Below, in pieces: positions 34,675 through 43,289 of a DNA stretch of 64,000 nucleotides. The stretch spans positions 356,881 to 420,880 of the forward strand of contig NZ_FXAZ01000005.1 of NCBI RefSeq assembly GCF_900177815.1, in the 5' to 3' direction. Each line of letters starts with the position of its first letter. Within the stretch, counting starts at the first letter, position 1. A program made the translations under genes and the position numbers. Source of the stretch: Paenibacillus aquistagni. Lineage in GTDB: Bacteria > Bacillota > Bacilli > Paenibacillales > Paenibacillaceae. Below the pieces are notes generated by a model. It saw only the letters and a list, made by a program, of their open reading frames with translations. It was not told the DNA's origin and made no database searches.

Positions 34675-35820
34675 TTAGTTTTGCATAATAAAGTCGCGCT
34701 CAACACCATCGCTCACATCGTCAAACACTTTGAGCAATTCATAGCGGGTATTGCGCTGCGCTGGAATCTTGCCCGCCTCACGAATATGGCGCAGGATGCT
34801 CTCGATGTTCACCTTGTGGGTCGTTCCTGCTGCAGATACCACATTCTCCTCAATCATCGTGCTGCCAAAATCATTGCAGCCAAAGCTGAGCGTCTTCTTG
34901 CCAATCTCTGGTCCCATCGTTACCCAAGAGGATTGGAAATTCGGAATATTGTCGAGGAAGATTCGGCTGATCGCGAGCGTCTTCAGATACTCTTCTGGCG
35001 TCACGCGCTCTGTCTTCTTCATATTGGTATTGTCTGGCTGGAATGTCCAAGGAATGAAGGCCAAGAAGCCCTTCGATGAATACTCGTTCGTGATGCACTC
35101 ATCCTGTGCGATGCGCACACGCTCAAGGTGAAGCGCTCTTTCATCTGTACCTTCGCCAAAGCCAATAACCATGGTCGCGGTCGTATTCATGCCTACCTTG
35201 TGAGCTGTCTGCATCACATCCATCCAGTCGCGCCAAGAGCCCTTCAAGCGGCTGATCTTGCGGCGTGTACGGTCATCAAGAATCTCAGCTCCACCACCTG
35301 GAAGCGAATCAAGACCAGCAGCATGAATCTGTGCCACCACTTCTTCAAGGGACAATCCTTCTGATACTTCCTTCATCTTCATGATCTCCGCTGGAGAGAA
35401 GGAGTGCATCGTAATGTCAGGGAAGCGCTGCTTGATCTCGCTGAGCAGGTTTGTATAATAGCTGAATGGCAGGTTCGGATTCGTTCCGCCCTGCATCAGG
35501 ATCTCAGTCCCGCCTACATCGATCGTTTCTTGAATTTTCTGGAAGATGACATCATTTGGAAGCACATAGCCTTCCTTCGATCCAGGAGCACGATAGAATG
35601 CGCAGAATCGGCAGTAGACGTCACAAACATTGGTATAGTTGATATTGCGTCCAATCACGAAGGTCGTAATCGGCTCCGGATGCCATTTGAGCATAATTTG
35701 ATTAGCAGCATGTCCCATTTTTTCAATCTGATCCGATTCAAACAGGGTTACACACTCTTCTGTATTAATGCGCTCGCCGCGAACGGCTTTGTCTAGTATG
35801 CGATCTACCGGTGAACTCAT
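34675..35820 (-). CDS. mqnC: cyclic dehypoxanthinyl futalosine synthase, radical SAM
   Basis: A 381-residue radical-SAM enzyme of the futalosine route to menaquinone, cyclising dehypoxanthine futalosine. The cluster motif 'CDVYCRFCAFYR' (Cx3Cx2C, about residues 66-73) follows 'INYTNVC'. Other family stretches are 'ILMQGGTNPNLPFSYYTNLL', 'GLDSLPGGGAEIL' and 'GFLAFIPWTFQPDNT', with 'GCNDFGSTMIEENVVSAAG' near the C-terminus. No other mqn gene is in the window. The start is taken as ATG 35820 by family N-terminus; GTG 35832 is in frame too. Upstream 370 bases hold no gene apart from the metC terminator. Confidence 0.93.
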   Translation of the reverse strand: MSSPVDRILDKAVRGERINTEECVTLFESDQIEKMGHAANQIMLKWHPEPITTFVIGRNINYTNVCDVYCRFCAFYRAPGSKEGYVLPNDVIFQKIQETIDVGGTEILMQGGTNPNLPFSYYTNLLSEIKQRFPDITMHSFSPAEIMKMKEVSEGLSLEEVVAQIHAAGLDSLPGGGAEILDDRTRRKISRLKGSWRDWMDVMQTAHKVGMNTTATMVIGFGEGTDERALHLERVRIAQDECITNEYSSKGFLAFIPWTFQPDNTNMKKTERVTPEEYLKTLAISRIFLDNIPNFQSSWVTMGPEIGKKTLSFGCNDFGSTMIEENVVSAAGTTHKVNIESILRHIREAGKIPAQRNTRYELLKVFDDVSDGVERDFIMQN

Positions 35821-36042
35821 CCTCACCGTCACTTCCTCTCATCTTGTATCGTTGGAATCCTATGCAAAAAGGGATAAGGATTATAGCCTGTCATTCTAGG
35901 TATGATGTAGCTATATTCCCGTGGTGTTCTTATTATGATTGGAACGAGATTCCGTTCGCATCTATCTTTCATCGTAACATAGATTAAACGGCGTGGGTAC
36001 CCTCTCTTCAGGGAAATGATTGCCGCCAAATCTATGGATTTT

Positions 36043-36107
36043 CGAAAAAATACCGCTCCGAAAGCCCGAGCATTCTGATTCTTTCTGCTCGCGACTCCGA
36101 AAGCGGT
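36043..36107 (-). terminator. long hairpin terminator of the met operon
   Basis: Minus-strand stem ACCGCT (36107-36102) with AGCGGT (36057-36052), an inner CGAGCA/TGCTCG stem (36091-36086 with 36072-36067), then a six-T run (36050-36045). The sequence CTCCGAAAGC is present as a direct repeat in both halves. Confidence 0.75.
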
Positions 36108-36194
36108 TATATGTAAAAAAATAGTTATAAAACGAACCTTGTCGCTCTACTTTTTATATGTTTTTAGAAAATTTCAAGTCCATACAACCGCCAA

Positions 36195-37379
36195 TCAGCC
36201 TTGCAGCGCTTGATCGAGATCGGCAAGCAAATCCTCAATATGCTCAAGCCCTACCGAGAATCGCAGCAGGCCGTCAGTGATGCCGCGCTCCTGGCGTACC
36301 GAAGCAGGCATCGCTGCATGCGACATCATCGCAGGATACGAGAGAATGCTCTCCACTGCGCCAAGACTAACGGCAACAAGCGGCAGACGAACGTGATTTA
36401 GCACCTGCTTTGCTCGCTCGCCAGAGCCTACATCAAAGGATACAACCGCACCGTACCCTAAGGATTGACTCTCCTGAATGTCTCGGCCAGGATGATCCTC
36501 CAATCCCGGATAGTATACCTTCACGATATCCTCTCGTGCCTGAAGCCAATTCGCAAGACGCTTGGCGCTCACTTCGCTATGGCTCATGCGTGCTCCCAAT
36601 GTCTTCATGCCTCGCATCAGGAGCCAGCAGTCCTGTACGCCAAGCACCGTCCCTAGTCCATTCTGAAGCATTTTGACTTGCGCGCCAAGCTCGTCATCTT
36701 TAGTTACCACAAGTCCTGCTAGAACATCGCTATGGCCTCCTAGGAACTTCGTAGCGCTGTGGATGACAATATCCACCCCAAGCTCAAGCGGACGTTGATG
36801 GTACGGCGTCATAAAAGTATTGTCCAGCAAGCTGATCAGTCCATTGTCGCGCGCCCATGCTGCCACTGCTCGAATATCCGTGACTTTAAGCGTTGGATTG
36901 GACGGGGTTTCAATGTATACCCCTTTCGTATTCGGACGAAGAGCGGCCTTTACCTGCTCAAGATCCGTCATGTCCACAAAGGTTACTTCCAATTGGAATC
37001 GGCTGAGGATCGACGTGAGCAGTCGATACGTCCCGCCATAGACATCTTCCGTTACAATGACATGATCACCCGCAGAGAACAGCATAAAGGAAGCCGAGAT
37101 CGCAGCCATGCCAGAAGAGAAAGCGAAGCCCCGTGTTCCGCCCTCAAGCACAGTAATATATTGCTCAAGCGCCTCTCTCGTTGGGTTGCCAGAACGTGAA
37201 TAATCATGCTTGGGAGGATGATAAATATCCTCATGATGAAAGGTCGTCGCTTGCATAATCGGAACACTGGATGCCCCCGTATGCTGGCAGATCTCGTTGC
37301 CAAAGTGGATCAAACGTGTTGCGAATCGATCCTGCCCTGCATGCTGCTCCTTTGATTGTGAACAATGAGAATCCGCCAT
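36195..37379 (-). CDS. metC: cystathionine beta-lyase (MetC-type)
   Basis: A 394-residue PLP enzyme of the Cys/Met metabolism family that cleaves cystathionine to homocysteine, pyruvate and ammonia. Motifs: 'KHDYSRSGNPTREALEQYI', 'GFAFSSGMAAI', 'VTEDVYGGTYRLL', and the PLP lysine in 'DIVIHSATKFLGGHSDVLAGLVV'. It resembles B. subtilis MetC more closely than MetI throughout, for example in 'SLGAVESILSYPAMMSHAAMP'. Its start overlaps the ribosome site/stop region of metI, with 3 bases between the genes. It is the last gene of the S-box-metA-metI-metC operon. A cystathionine gamma-lyase activity cannot be excluded from sequence. Confidence 0.93.
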   Translation of the reverse strand: MADSHCSQSKEQHAGQDRFATRLIHFGNEICQHTGASSVPIMQATTFHHEDIYHPPKHDYSRSGNPTREALEQYITVLEGGTRGFAFSSGMAAISASFMLFSAGDHVIVTEDVYGGTYRLLTSILSRFQLEVTFVDMTDLEQVKAALRPNTKGVYIETPSNPTLKVTDIRAVAAWARDNGLISLLDNTFMTPYHQRPLELGVDIVIHSATKFLGGHSDVLAGLVVTKDDELGAQVKMLQNGLGTVLGVQDCWLLMRGMKTLGARMSHSEVSAKRLANWLQAREDIVKVYYPGLEDHPGRDIQESQSLGYGAVVSFDVGSGERAKQVLNHVRLPLVAVSLGAVESILSYPAMMSHAAMPASVRQERGITDGLLRFSVGLEHIEDLLADLDQALQG

Positions 37380-37382
37380 CTT

Positions 37383-38591
37383 CTACACCCCTTTTCCTTC
37401 CATCACTTGCAGCGCCTGTATTTCCTGCTTAGCCGCTTCAAGCGCTTGCTTTAAGTCCGCGATCAAATCCTCTACATGCTCAATGCCAACTGAGAATCGC
37501 AGCAGCCTGTCATCCACCCCGACTGCTTCTCTGATCTCAAGCGGAATGTCAGCATGCGTTTGCACTGCAGGATAGGTCATAAGAGACTCTACTCCGCCCA
37601 AGCTCTCGGCAAAGGCAATCAGTTTAATATGTCTTAGAATAGGCTCCACATACCGAGCATCCTTCAGGCGAAACGAGAATATGCCTGTATTGCCTGAGGA
37701 CTGCTTGCATTGAATATCGTAATGAGGATGATCTGGAAGAGCGGGGTAGTATACGGCTTCAATCGCCTCGTGCTCCTTCAGCCAACAAGCAATATGCGTT
37801 GCGTTGTGCTCATGGCGCTCCATACGAAGCGCAAGTGTCTTCATCCCTCTCATGAGCTGATAGGAATCCGTTGGCCCAAGCACCGCTCCAATGGAGTTGT
37901 GAAGGAAGAACATTTGCTCCGAGAGCTCCTTGCCTTTCGTGACAATAAGGCCTGCCAGCACATCATTGTGTCCGCCAAGATACTTCGTGGCACTGTGCAC
38001 CACAACATCTGCCCCCAGCTCAATTGGACGCTGGAAGAAGGGCGTTAACAGCGTATTATCCACGATTGTGAGCAGTTGATGTGACTTTGCCCACGTCGCA
38101 GCCCGTTCAATATCGGTTATCATCATCAGTGGGTTTGTTGGCGTTTCGATAAATATGGCTTTGGTAGCAGGCGTTCTTGCCGCCTCCACCGCTTCCATAT
38201 CATTTGTATCCACATAGGAAGCAGAGATGCCAAAGCGGGATAGCAGCTGCTCCAGCATACGGTACGTTCCACCGTACAGATCAAGGGATACAATGAGATG
38301 ATCCCCTTGGCTGAACAAGGCGAACACGGTTTGCAGCGCCGCCATGCCTGAACTGCATGCGAAGCCAGCATCACCACATTCTAACCGAGCTGAAGCTTCC
38401 TCAAGCACCGCTCGGGTTGGATTCTTCGTGCGTGTATAATCAAAGCCCGTACTCGCTCCGAGCTTAGGGTGTCGATATGCCGTGGCTTGATAGATGGGAA
38501 AATTAACGGCCCCCGTATTAGGATCATGAATTGATCCGATCTGGGCTAATTGACTTTCGATACGGTAAGACAGCTCGTCGCGTTCAATCAT
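37383..38591 (-). CDS. metI: cystathionine gamma-synthase / O-acetylhomoserine thiolyase (MetI-type)
   Basis: A 402-residue PLP enzyme joining activated homoserine with cysteine to give cystathionine; MetI enzymes also take sulfide to make homocysteine directly. Motifs: 'STGFDYTRTKNPTRAVLEEA', 'GFACSSGMAALQT', 'VSLDLYGGTYRMLEQ', and the PLP lysine in 'DVVVHSATKYLGGHNDVLAGLIV'. It matches B. subtilis MetI. It starts 2 bases after the metA stop with AGGTG upstream and is followed by metC 3 bases later, so the three are tightly coupled. The C-terminus is about 15 residues longer than in B. subtilis. Confidence 0.93.
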   Translation of the reverse strand: MIERDELSYRIESQLAQIGSIHDPNTGAVNFPIYQATAYRHPKLGASTGFDYTRTKNPTRAVLEEASARLECGDAGFACSSGMAALQTVFALFSQGDHLIVSLDLYGGTYRMLEQLLSRFGISASYVDTNDMEAVEAARTPATKAIFIETPTNPLMMITDIERAATWAKSHQLLTIVDNTLLTPFFQRPIELGADVVVHSATKYLGGHNDVLAGLIVTKGKELSEQMFFLHNSIGAVLGPTDSYQLMRGMKTLALRMERHEHNATHIACWLKEHEAIEAVYYPALPDHPHYDIQCKQSSGNTGIFSFRLKDARYVEPILRHIKLIAFAESLGGVESLMTYPAVQTHADIPLEIREAVGVDDRLLRFSVGIEHVEDLIADLKQALEAAKQEIQALQVMEGKGV

Positions 38592-38593
38592 GA

Positions 38594-39535
38594 TTAGACA
38601 CCTGCACTTTCTTTATTCGATGTTGCAGAACCAAGCTCATAAGGCGTTTCTTGGTATACATAATAGTTCAGCCAGTTCGAGAACAACAGATTCGCATGGG
38701 CTCTCCAAGTGGAACGCGGCGTTTTGGTTGGATCATCATTCGGGTAATAGTTGTATGGGATCTCCATATCCATTCCCTTCGCAATATCGCGGTCATATTC
38801 CCACTTCAGCGTGCAAGCGTCATATTCCGAATGCCCTGTAACGAAGATGTGCTTGCCATCTTGGCTGGCCACTAGGTATACTCCGGCCTCCTCAGATTCC
38901 GAAAGAATCTCAAGATCGGGAATTTTCTCGATATCTTCTCTGCGCACTTCGGTGTGTCTTGACTGCGGAACCAAGAAGGCTTCATCAAACCCTCGTGTCA
39001 GCTTCACATTCTCCTTCGTCAAGGCGTGATAGAAGACCCCGAACACTTTCTTCTCCAACGGATGCTTTTGAACACCATGATGATAGTACAAGCCAGCCTG
39101 TGAGGCCCAACAGATGTATAGGGTTGAAGTAACATGGCGGTCTGCCCACTTCATAATGCTGCACAGCTCGTTCCAATACGTGACCTCTTCGAATTCCATC
39201 TGTTCGACTGGGGCACCCGTAATAATCATTCCATCAAACTGCTCATGCTCAATATCACCGAATGTCTTGTAGAAGCTTGAGAGGTGCTCTACAGACGTAT
39301 TCTTGGATTGATGCGTAACGGGATGGAGCAGCGTCACTTCCACTTGAAGTGGTGTATTGCCGAGTAGGCGGAGCAACTGAGTCTCCGTCGTCTCTTTGGT
39401 CGGCATCAAGTTCAGCACAACAATGCGCAGTGGACGAATATCCTGCGTGTAAGCACGCGAATCATCCATGACGAAAATATTCTCCTGAGTCAAAATTTCT
39501 TTTGCCGGCAGATGATCTGGAATTTTAATCGGCAT
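38594..39535 (-). CDS. metA: homoserine O-acetyltransferase (MetA family)
   Basis: A 313-residue enzyme activating homoserine at the entry to methionine synthesis. The MetA/HTS family is shown by '[36 protein letters not shown]', the nucleophile Cys142 in '[16 protein letters not shown]', and 'VTGHSEYD' with the His-x-Glu pair. Residue 111 is Glu ('[13 protein letters not shown]'). Published work on Bacillus MetA links Glu111 to acetyl-CoA and Gly111 to succinyl-CoA use, so acetyl transfer is expected despite the family name succinyltransferase. ATG 39535 follows AAGGAGGAG; open frame further upstream runs through the leader and is not coding. Confidence 0.93.
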   Translation of the reverse strand: MPIKIPDHLPAKEILTQENIFVMDDSRAYTQDIRPLRIVVLNLMPTKETTETQLLRLLGNTPLQVEVTLLHPVTHQSKNTSVEHLSSFYKTFGDIEHEQFDGMIITGAPVEQMEFEEVTYWNELCSIMKWADRHVTSTLYICWASQAGLYYHHGVQKHPLEKKVFGVFYHALTKENVKLTRGFDEAFLVPQSRHTEVRREDIEKIPDLEILSESEEAGVYLVASQDGKHIFVTGHSEYDACTLKWEYDRDIAKGMDMEIPYNYYPNDDPTKTPRSTWRAHANLLFSNWLNYYVYQETPYELGSATSNKESAGV

Positions 39536-39653
39536 GACGAACTCCTCCTTGTTCAATATATAAGTAACACCAATCTGCGTATATGCATGTATCAGCAGTG
39601 AGTACAACGTTGTGAAGGCTAGCAAGATGCTATTATGCGAAGTCTGCGTGTAC

Positions 39654-39840
39654 CAAAAAGACCCTTTCCCAGCAGTACGAGAAAGGGTCACATTCATATG
39701 TGCAAGGTCCCTCTCATCTATCAGCATCAGGTATTGCTACCTCATGGCTGCAAGAATTAGCACCGCTGCGTTCGCGTTACGCTCACGCCGGTTGCCGGGC
39801 TTCATCGGGCTTGTCCCTCCACCTGCTCTTGATAAGAATG
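39654..39840 (-). ncRNA. SAM-I (S-box) riboswitch controlling metA-metI-metC
   Basis: Minus-strand leader with the conserved S-box core: CTTATCAAGAG start, GGTGGAGGGA, CCCGATGAAGCCCGGCAACC, GGTGCTAATTC and GATAGATGAGAGG at the end of the aptamer (39840 to about 39705). The expression platform is a terminator with GACCCTTTC (39689 side) pairing with GAAAGGGTC (39660 side), followed by CTTTTT. High SAM would stabilise the aptamer and allow termination before metA. Confidence 0.95.
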
Positions 39841-39971
39841 CCGTATACGTATTCGATTGGATGTTTTTCACTTGGTAATAATTTAATGCATTGTCAACCG
39901 TTCGTCAAGTGTGAAATCACCATATCTTCTCATTCGCCATATGATAGGATAGGAGTGAGCTTCTTTTTTCC

Positions 39972-40000
39972 TTGAAAGACATTTGGACAGCCCGTATACT
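39972..40000 (+). promoter_or_regulatory. promoter of the small ORF-corA unit
   Basis: TTGAAA (39972-39977), a 17-base spacer and TATACT (39995-40000). The predicted start near 40007 lies about 40 bases before the 54-residue ORF and about 315 bases before corA. Confidence 0.6.
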
Positions 40001-40048
40001 AGACAAGGTGCTTATAAGCACAATATTGATTTTATGAGGTGATTTCGG

Positions 40049-40213
40049 ATGGATGGCGACCCGAGGCAGTGCCGAGGCGAGAACACACAACCGAATATGG
40101 CGATTCGGCAGGACAATGATTCAAGAAGCCATGAGAACGTCGTCTATCGTTTGCAAGCCCCATCGTTGCATTCCAGTCAAAGTTACCTGAATGCGATGCT
40201 GCGGCCTTCTTAA
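40049..40213 (+). CDS. 54-residue small ORF in the corA leader
   Basis: ATG 40049 has GAGGTG 7 bases upstream and a good promoter before it. The frame runs 54 codons to TAA at 40211. The product is polar, Arg/Asn/Ser/Gln-rich, with one Cys and no membrane segment ('MDGDPRQCRGENTQPNMAIR' at the start). No family is recognised. It may be an independent small protein or a leader peptide whose translation affects corA, whose ATG lies 110 bases after its stop with a hairpin between. Confidence 0.5.
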   Translation: MDGDPRQCRGENTQPNMAIRQDNDSRSHENVVYRLQAPSLHSSQSYLNAMLRPS

Positions 40214-40255
40214 GCGATCCCTCACTCCCACGGTGATTCTCCTTCTAATCATCCT

Positions 40256-40301
40256 CTTGCATGAATCGTCATGTACAAGACGACGCAAGCTACCATGCAA
40301 G
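40256..40301 (+). promoter_or_regulatory. hairpin in the corA leader
   Basis: CTTGCATG (40256-40263) pairs with CATGCAAG (40294-40301); inside it CGTC and GACG can form a second short stem. It ends about 12 bases before the corA ribosome site and has no T-run, so it would act on translation or stability, not termination. Confidence 0.4.
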
Positions 40302-40323
40302 GTGGCATGAAGGAGTGATTGTG

Positions 40324-41259
40324 ATGAAAATACGGCTCGTCAACAACGGAGTCTTTACGCCGATCGATGATATCGATGTCACGCTGACTCCGCCAGAGCA
40401 AGGCTTTTATTGGATCGATGCAGATGCAGAGGATCTCATCGTTCTCCAGCCGTTATTTAAAATGCATGATCTTGCTGTAGAGGACTGCTTGAGCGATGAA
40501 GAGCAGCGCCCTAAGCTGGAGATCTATGAAGGCCATTATTTTATTGTGATTAACAGCATTCGATTTGATGATGAGGAAATCTTTTTGCGAGCGCTGAACA
40601 TCTTCTTGGGCAAGCATTATATTATTACTGTAACCAAGCAAAAAATCAGCGAGCTTCGCACCGTTAAGCCTATTTTGTGGGAACAGGAAGTCAATGAAGC
40701 TGACCGCATGCTTTATCTCCTGACGGACCTTGTGGTGGACAATTACTTCAATGTATCAGACCGAATTGAAGCGAAGATCGAAAGTCTCGAAGAAGAAGTG
40801 CTGATGAATGCCAAGAAGACGCATTTGAATGAGATCATTAGTCTTCGAAGCGAGATTCTATGGCTGAAAAAAGCACTGGGGCCGCAGAAGGAAGTTCTCC
40901 TTCTCTTATACCGCAAAGATTTGCGTCTCATTGATGAGAACCTGCAAAAGTATTTCCAAGATATATACGAAAATGCAGTCAAGGTGTCCGAAACCTTTGA
41001 AACGTTCCGTGACCTCATGAGCAACTTGCGAGAATCATACCAATCAAGCATTGCCAACCGCGCCAACGAGATTATGAGAATCTTTACGGCGGTTACGACC
41101 ATTTTCATGCCGCTAACCTTTATTACAGGCTTCTATGGCATGAACTTTGACAGCATTCCTTTTCTCCACGACAAGCACGGATCGCTGTATGCCAGTGGAT
41201 TTATGATTGTGCTTGGCTTGTTCATGCTGTATTGGTTCCGCAAGAAGGATTGGCTCTAA
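40324..41259 (+). CDS. corA: CorA-family magnesium/divalent metal channel
   Basis: A 311-residue CorA-type transporter with a large cytosolic alpha/beta and long-helix domain (1-~250). Two C-terminal helices follow, the first ending in the signature 'ITGFYGMNFDSIP' (GMN selectivity motif) and the second being 'YASGFMIVLGLFMLYWF'. The protein ends in the basic 'RKKDWL'. It forms pentamers that admit Mg2+ (some members Co2+, Ni2+ or Zn2+). ATG 40324 is preceded by AAGGAGTG; upstream in-frame ATG 40261 lies within the leader hairpin and is not used. The M-box Mg2+ riboswitch consensus is not recognisable upstream. A terminator follows. Confidence 0.94.
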   Translation: MKIRLVNNGVFTPIDDIDVTLTPPEQGFYWIDADAEDLIVLQPLFKMHDLAVEDCLSDEEQRPKLEIYEGHYFIVINSIRFDDEEIFLRALNIFLGKHYIITVTKQKISELRTVKPILWEQEVNEADRMLYLLTDLVVDNYFNVSDRIEAKIESLEEEVLMNAKKTHLNEIISLRSEILWLKKALGPQKEVLLLLYRKDLRLIDENLQKYFQDIYENAVKVSETFETFRDLMSNLRESYQSSIANRANEIMRIFTAVTTIFMPLTFITGFYGMNFDSIPFLHDKHGSLYASGFMIVLGLFMLYWFRKKDWL

Positions 41260-41300
41260 TACCTGCACGGGGCAAGAACTGGCGACCTTATTAATAATAC

Positions 41301-41345
41301 AAATCCCCTGCTGTCTATCTCTAGTACAGCGGGGGATTTCTTATT
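41301..41345 (+). terminator. terminator after corA
   Basis: AAATCCCCTGCTGT (41301-41314) pairs with ACAGCGGGGGATTT (41326-41339), followed by CTTATTCT. Confidence 0.85.
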
Positions 41346-41459
41346 CTATGGCTTAACGCTCACAAAGCTTGATCTCAACCCCCAGCTTATGAACATGAAC
41401 ACTTCGCCTAATACCCTTACCCTAGCCTCTAAATCTTGCTGTGATTGTGAATCAAGGCC

Positions 41460-42509
41460 TTAAGCCGTTGCTTTATTTGCCTTTATTCTAGGCTCAACTG
41501 CAAGAGCTTCCTCTTGTGCATCTTCTTGCTTCATGCGCAGGAGACGAATGCGCTCGTATCTCCGCTGCAATTCTCCCCCTGAAGACTCCAATGCTTCTTC
41601 GCCATATACTTGGATGAAGATAGGCTTCAAGTATTCTCCGCCAAGCTCCTGCAGCGCTTCTTCAATCGCCTGCTGCTCTTCATCAGGCACCTCCTGCAGC
41701 TCCATCTCAATAAACGGCAGCACATCGTATCCATCGCCTGCAAGTGCTTCAATTCTCACCATCAGCTCTCTGCGATCGATGTTCAAGAGCGCCTTAAGAT
41801 CTTTGACCGCCATCTCCGACTGGATGCCTTCAAGCAGCAGTCTCCGCTCGATCAAGCGCTTTAACTCGAGACTCATCTTCATCTCCTCTTGTTCATAGAT
41901 CCACTTGAGGAACTGTTCTTCGCTCAACGCATCCTGCACCCACTCCAATGGAAAGTCCATCTTGCGGTCAAGCGGCTTCGTAATGCGAAGAATGGAGTCC
42001 TTATAAGCCTTTACCTTCGATTCGCCGAAGCCCGGCAACTGCCGCAGCTCTTCTTCTGTATGCGGTACGTAGGTGCTCACCAAACGAAGCATGCGATTGG
42101 TGGCAATCCAGTATGGCGCGCGCCGGCTCGCCACTGCCTGATCTCTCCTCCAGGCCGCAAGCTGTTCATACAGAGCATCATCTCGATTCAAGTCAGCATA
42201 GCAGTGTATCCATTCATTGCGTTCCTTCATCCTGCGCTCATGCAGGTTCATATCTGGAATAAAGCCAAGGGCAGGCTGGTAGCCGGCTCCAAGCAGCTTC
42301 GCTACTCCTGCACGAAGCGCTGCACGCATCTCAGACCATACGGCGCCTTCGTAAAGCACATCTGATGCATTCTCTTCCTTCGGACTGCCTGATGCATCCT
42401 CCCAGAGCACGAGCCACTTTCCTTCCAGCTCTCCAGCGCTTAACAACCCACCTTCCATTCGCTCATCGTCCACCCGTTTCTCCAGCCTTGTCATCCATAT
42501 GACATTCAT
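41460..42509 (-). CDS. HRDC-domain protein, unknown role
   Basis: A 349-residue cytosolic protein with an HRDC domain at about 110-176 ('LYEQLAAWRRDQAVASRRAPYWIATNRMLRLVS...LRQLPGFGESKVKAYKDSIL'), the nucleic-acid-binding helical bundle found at the end of RecQ helicases and RNase D. No helicase or nuclease domain accompanies it. The first 100 residues and the acidic C-terminal half (200-349) are unassigned; the latter has helical Glu/Leu-rich stretches and may be an interaction domain. Probably a nucleic-acid-linked regulator or repair accessory, but that is inferred from HRDC alone. ATG 42509 follows GGAGGG. Expression passes a terminator-bearing leader. Confidence 0.8.
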   Translation of the reverse strand: MNVIWMTRLEKRVDDERMEGGLLSAGELEGKWLVLWEDASGSPKEENASDVLYEGAVWSEMRAALRAGVAKLLGAGYQPALGFIPDMNLHERRMKERNEWIHCYADLNRDDALYEQLAAWRRDQAVASRRAPYWIATNRMLRLVSTYVPHTEEELRQLPGFGESKVKAYKDSILRITKPLDRKMDFPLEWVQDALSEEQFLKWIYEQEEMKMSLELKRLIERRLLLEGIQSEMAVKDLKALLNIDRRELMVRIEALAGDGYDVLPFIEMELQEVPDEEQQAIEEALQELGGEYLKPIFIQVYGEEALESSGGELQRRYERIRLLRMKQEDAQEEALAVEPRIKANKATA

Positions 42510-42561
42510 CTACTGATCCCTCCAATGGATAAATGTTCATAACCAGACGGCCACTCCTACA

Positions 42562-42632
42562 CAAAAAAAGGAAGCACCTCTTTGTGTCGCCATGACCACT
42601 TGAGAGGTGCTTCCTCATCCTAGTTATGTATT
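42562..42632 (-). ncRNA. roughly 70-nt leader RNA ending in an intrinsic terminator, upstream of the HRDC gene
   Basis: The transcript from the promoter at 42667-42639 would run about 35 bases and then meet a perfect 13-bp stem. AGGAAGCACCTCT reads at 42569-42581, its complement at 42603-42615, and on the minus strand the stem is followed by seven T. The HRDC gene starts 53 bases later with no other promoter obvious. This is either an attenuator controlling that gene or a separate small RNA. No known riboswitch consensus was recognised in it. Confidence 0.6.
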
Positions 42633-42638
42633 ACGGCT

Positions 42639-42667
42639 ATCATAGCTCACACTTCAACGCCTGTCAA
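42639..42667 (-). promoter_or_regulatory. promoter of the HRDC-gene leader RNA
   Basis: On the minus strand TTGACA (42667-42662), a 17-base spacer and TATGAT (42644-42639). A short CTGTC/GACAG repeat (42661-42665, 42675-42679) overlaps the -35 region. Confidence 0.65.
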
Positions 42668-42858
42668 TATTTAGGACAGCATTCAATCTGGCATTATGAA
42701 TCTGTACAGGTTAGGCAAATGCTTGTTTGCAGAAAAGCAGCAGGTTGTATGGTTCAGTTGACTCACGGTCCTAGAATCAACTCCTAAATAAACAAAGTCT
42801 TCCAACTCATGGAGCTATCCTTTATAATGGACTCGTTATTCTGAAGGAGGACTCGCAT

Positions 42859-43152
42859 ATGGCTAATGAATTTGATTTTTTATCTGATCATACAGAAGAC
42901 ACATCTACACGCTTCGTCACCTTTATCGGAGAAAGCCTTCATCGCTTCGATCTCGCTATCACAACTACGAGCAGATTCTACGGCAAGAAGCTCGTTACCG
43001 ATCTCCAATCCGGCATCACAGCCATCCTGGGCCAAGATGACCTTAATGAGGAAGGGTATTTAGAGGATCGCTATCGCTTAAACGAGGAAGAGGGAGAAGA
43101 GCTGCGCTCCTTCCTGCGGCACGTCGTAGGAGATGCTCACTTTACCGATTAA
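42859..43152 (+). CDS. DUF3055/SAV0927-family small protein
   Basis: A 97-residue soluble acidic protein. The core 'DTSTRFVTFIGESLHRFDLAITTTSRFYGKKLVTDLQSGITAILGQDDLNEEGYLEDRYRLNEEEGEELRSFLRHVVG' looks like the conserved DUF3055 family of Bacillales, whose function is unknown. GAAGGAGG precedes ATG 42859, and TATAAT at 42832-42837 with a poor -35 (TTCCAA, 17 bases upstream) may be its promoter. It stands alone, divergent from the HRDC gene and convergent with the exonuclease gene. Confidence 0.75.
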   Translation: MANEFDFLSDHTEDTSTRFVTFIGESLHRFDLAITTTSRFYGKKLVTDLQSGITAILGQDDLNEEGYLEDRYRLNEEEGEELRSFLRHVVGDAHFTD

Positions 43153-43180
43153 AAACGATGCTGTGATTGGAAGAACATGA

Positions 43181-43228
43181 AAAAGAGCCGAGTCCCATCA
43201 GGTTCATCCCTGATAACGGTACTCGGCT
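43181..43228 (-). terminator. terminator after the exonuclease gene
   Basis: AGCCGAGT (43186-43193) pairs with ACTCGGCT (43221-43228), with an inner ATCAGG/CCTGAT stem. On the minus strand a T-run follows (plus-strand A-run 43180-43184). It could also stop the plus-strand gene before it. Confidence 0.8.
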
Positions 43229-43289
43229 GCTGTCATGTCATTATTATTAGCAGTTTCAGTTGATTAGAGCGTCCACACGGTTCACTCTC

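Noticed and set aside
40005..40320. Possible M-box magnesium riboswitch before corA
   Set aside because: The conserved M-box stretches are not recognisable; only a small ORF and a short hairpin are seen.
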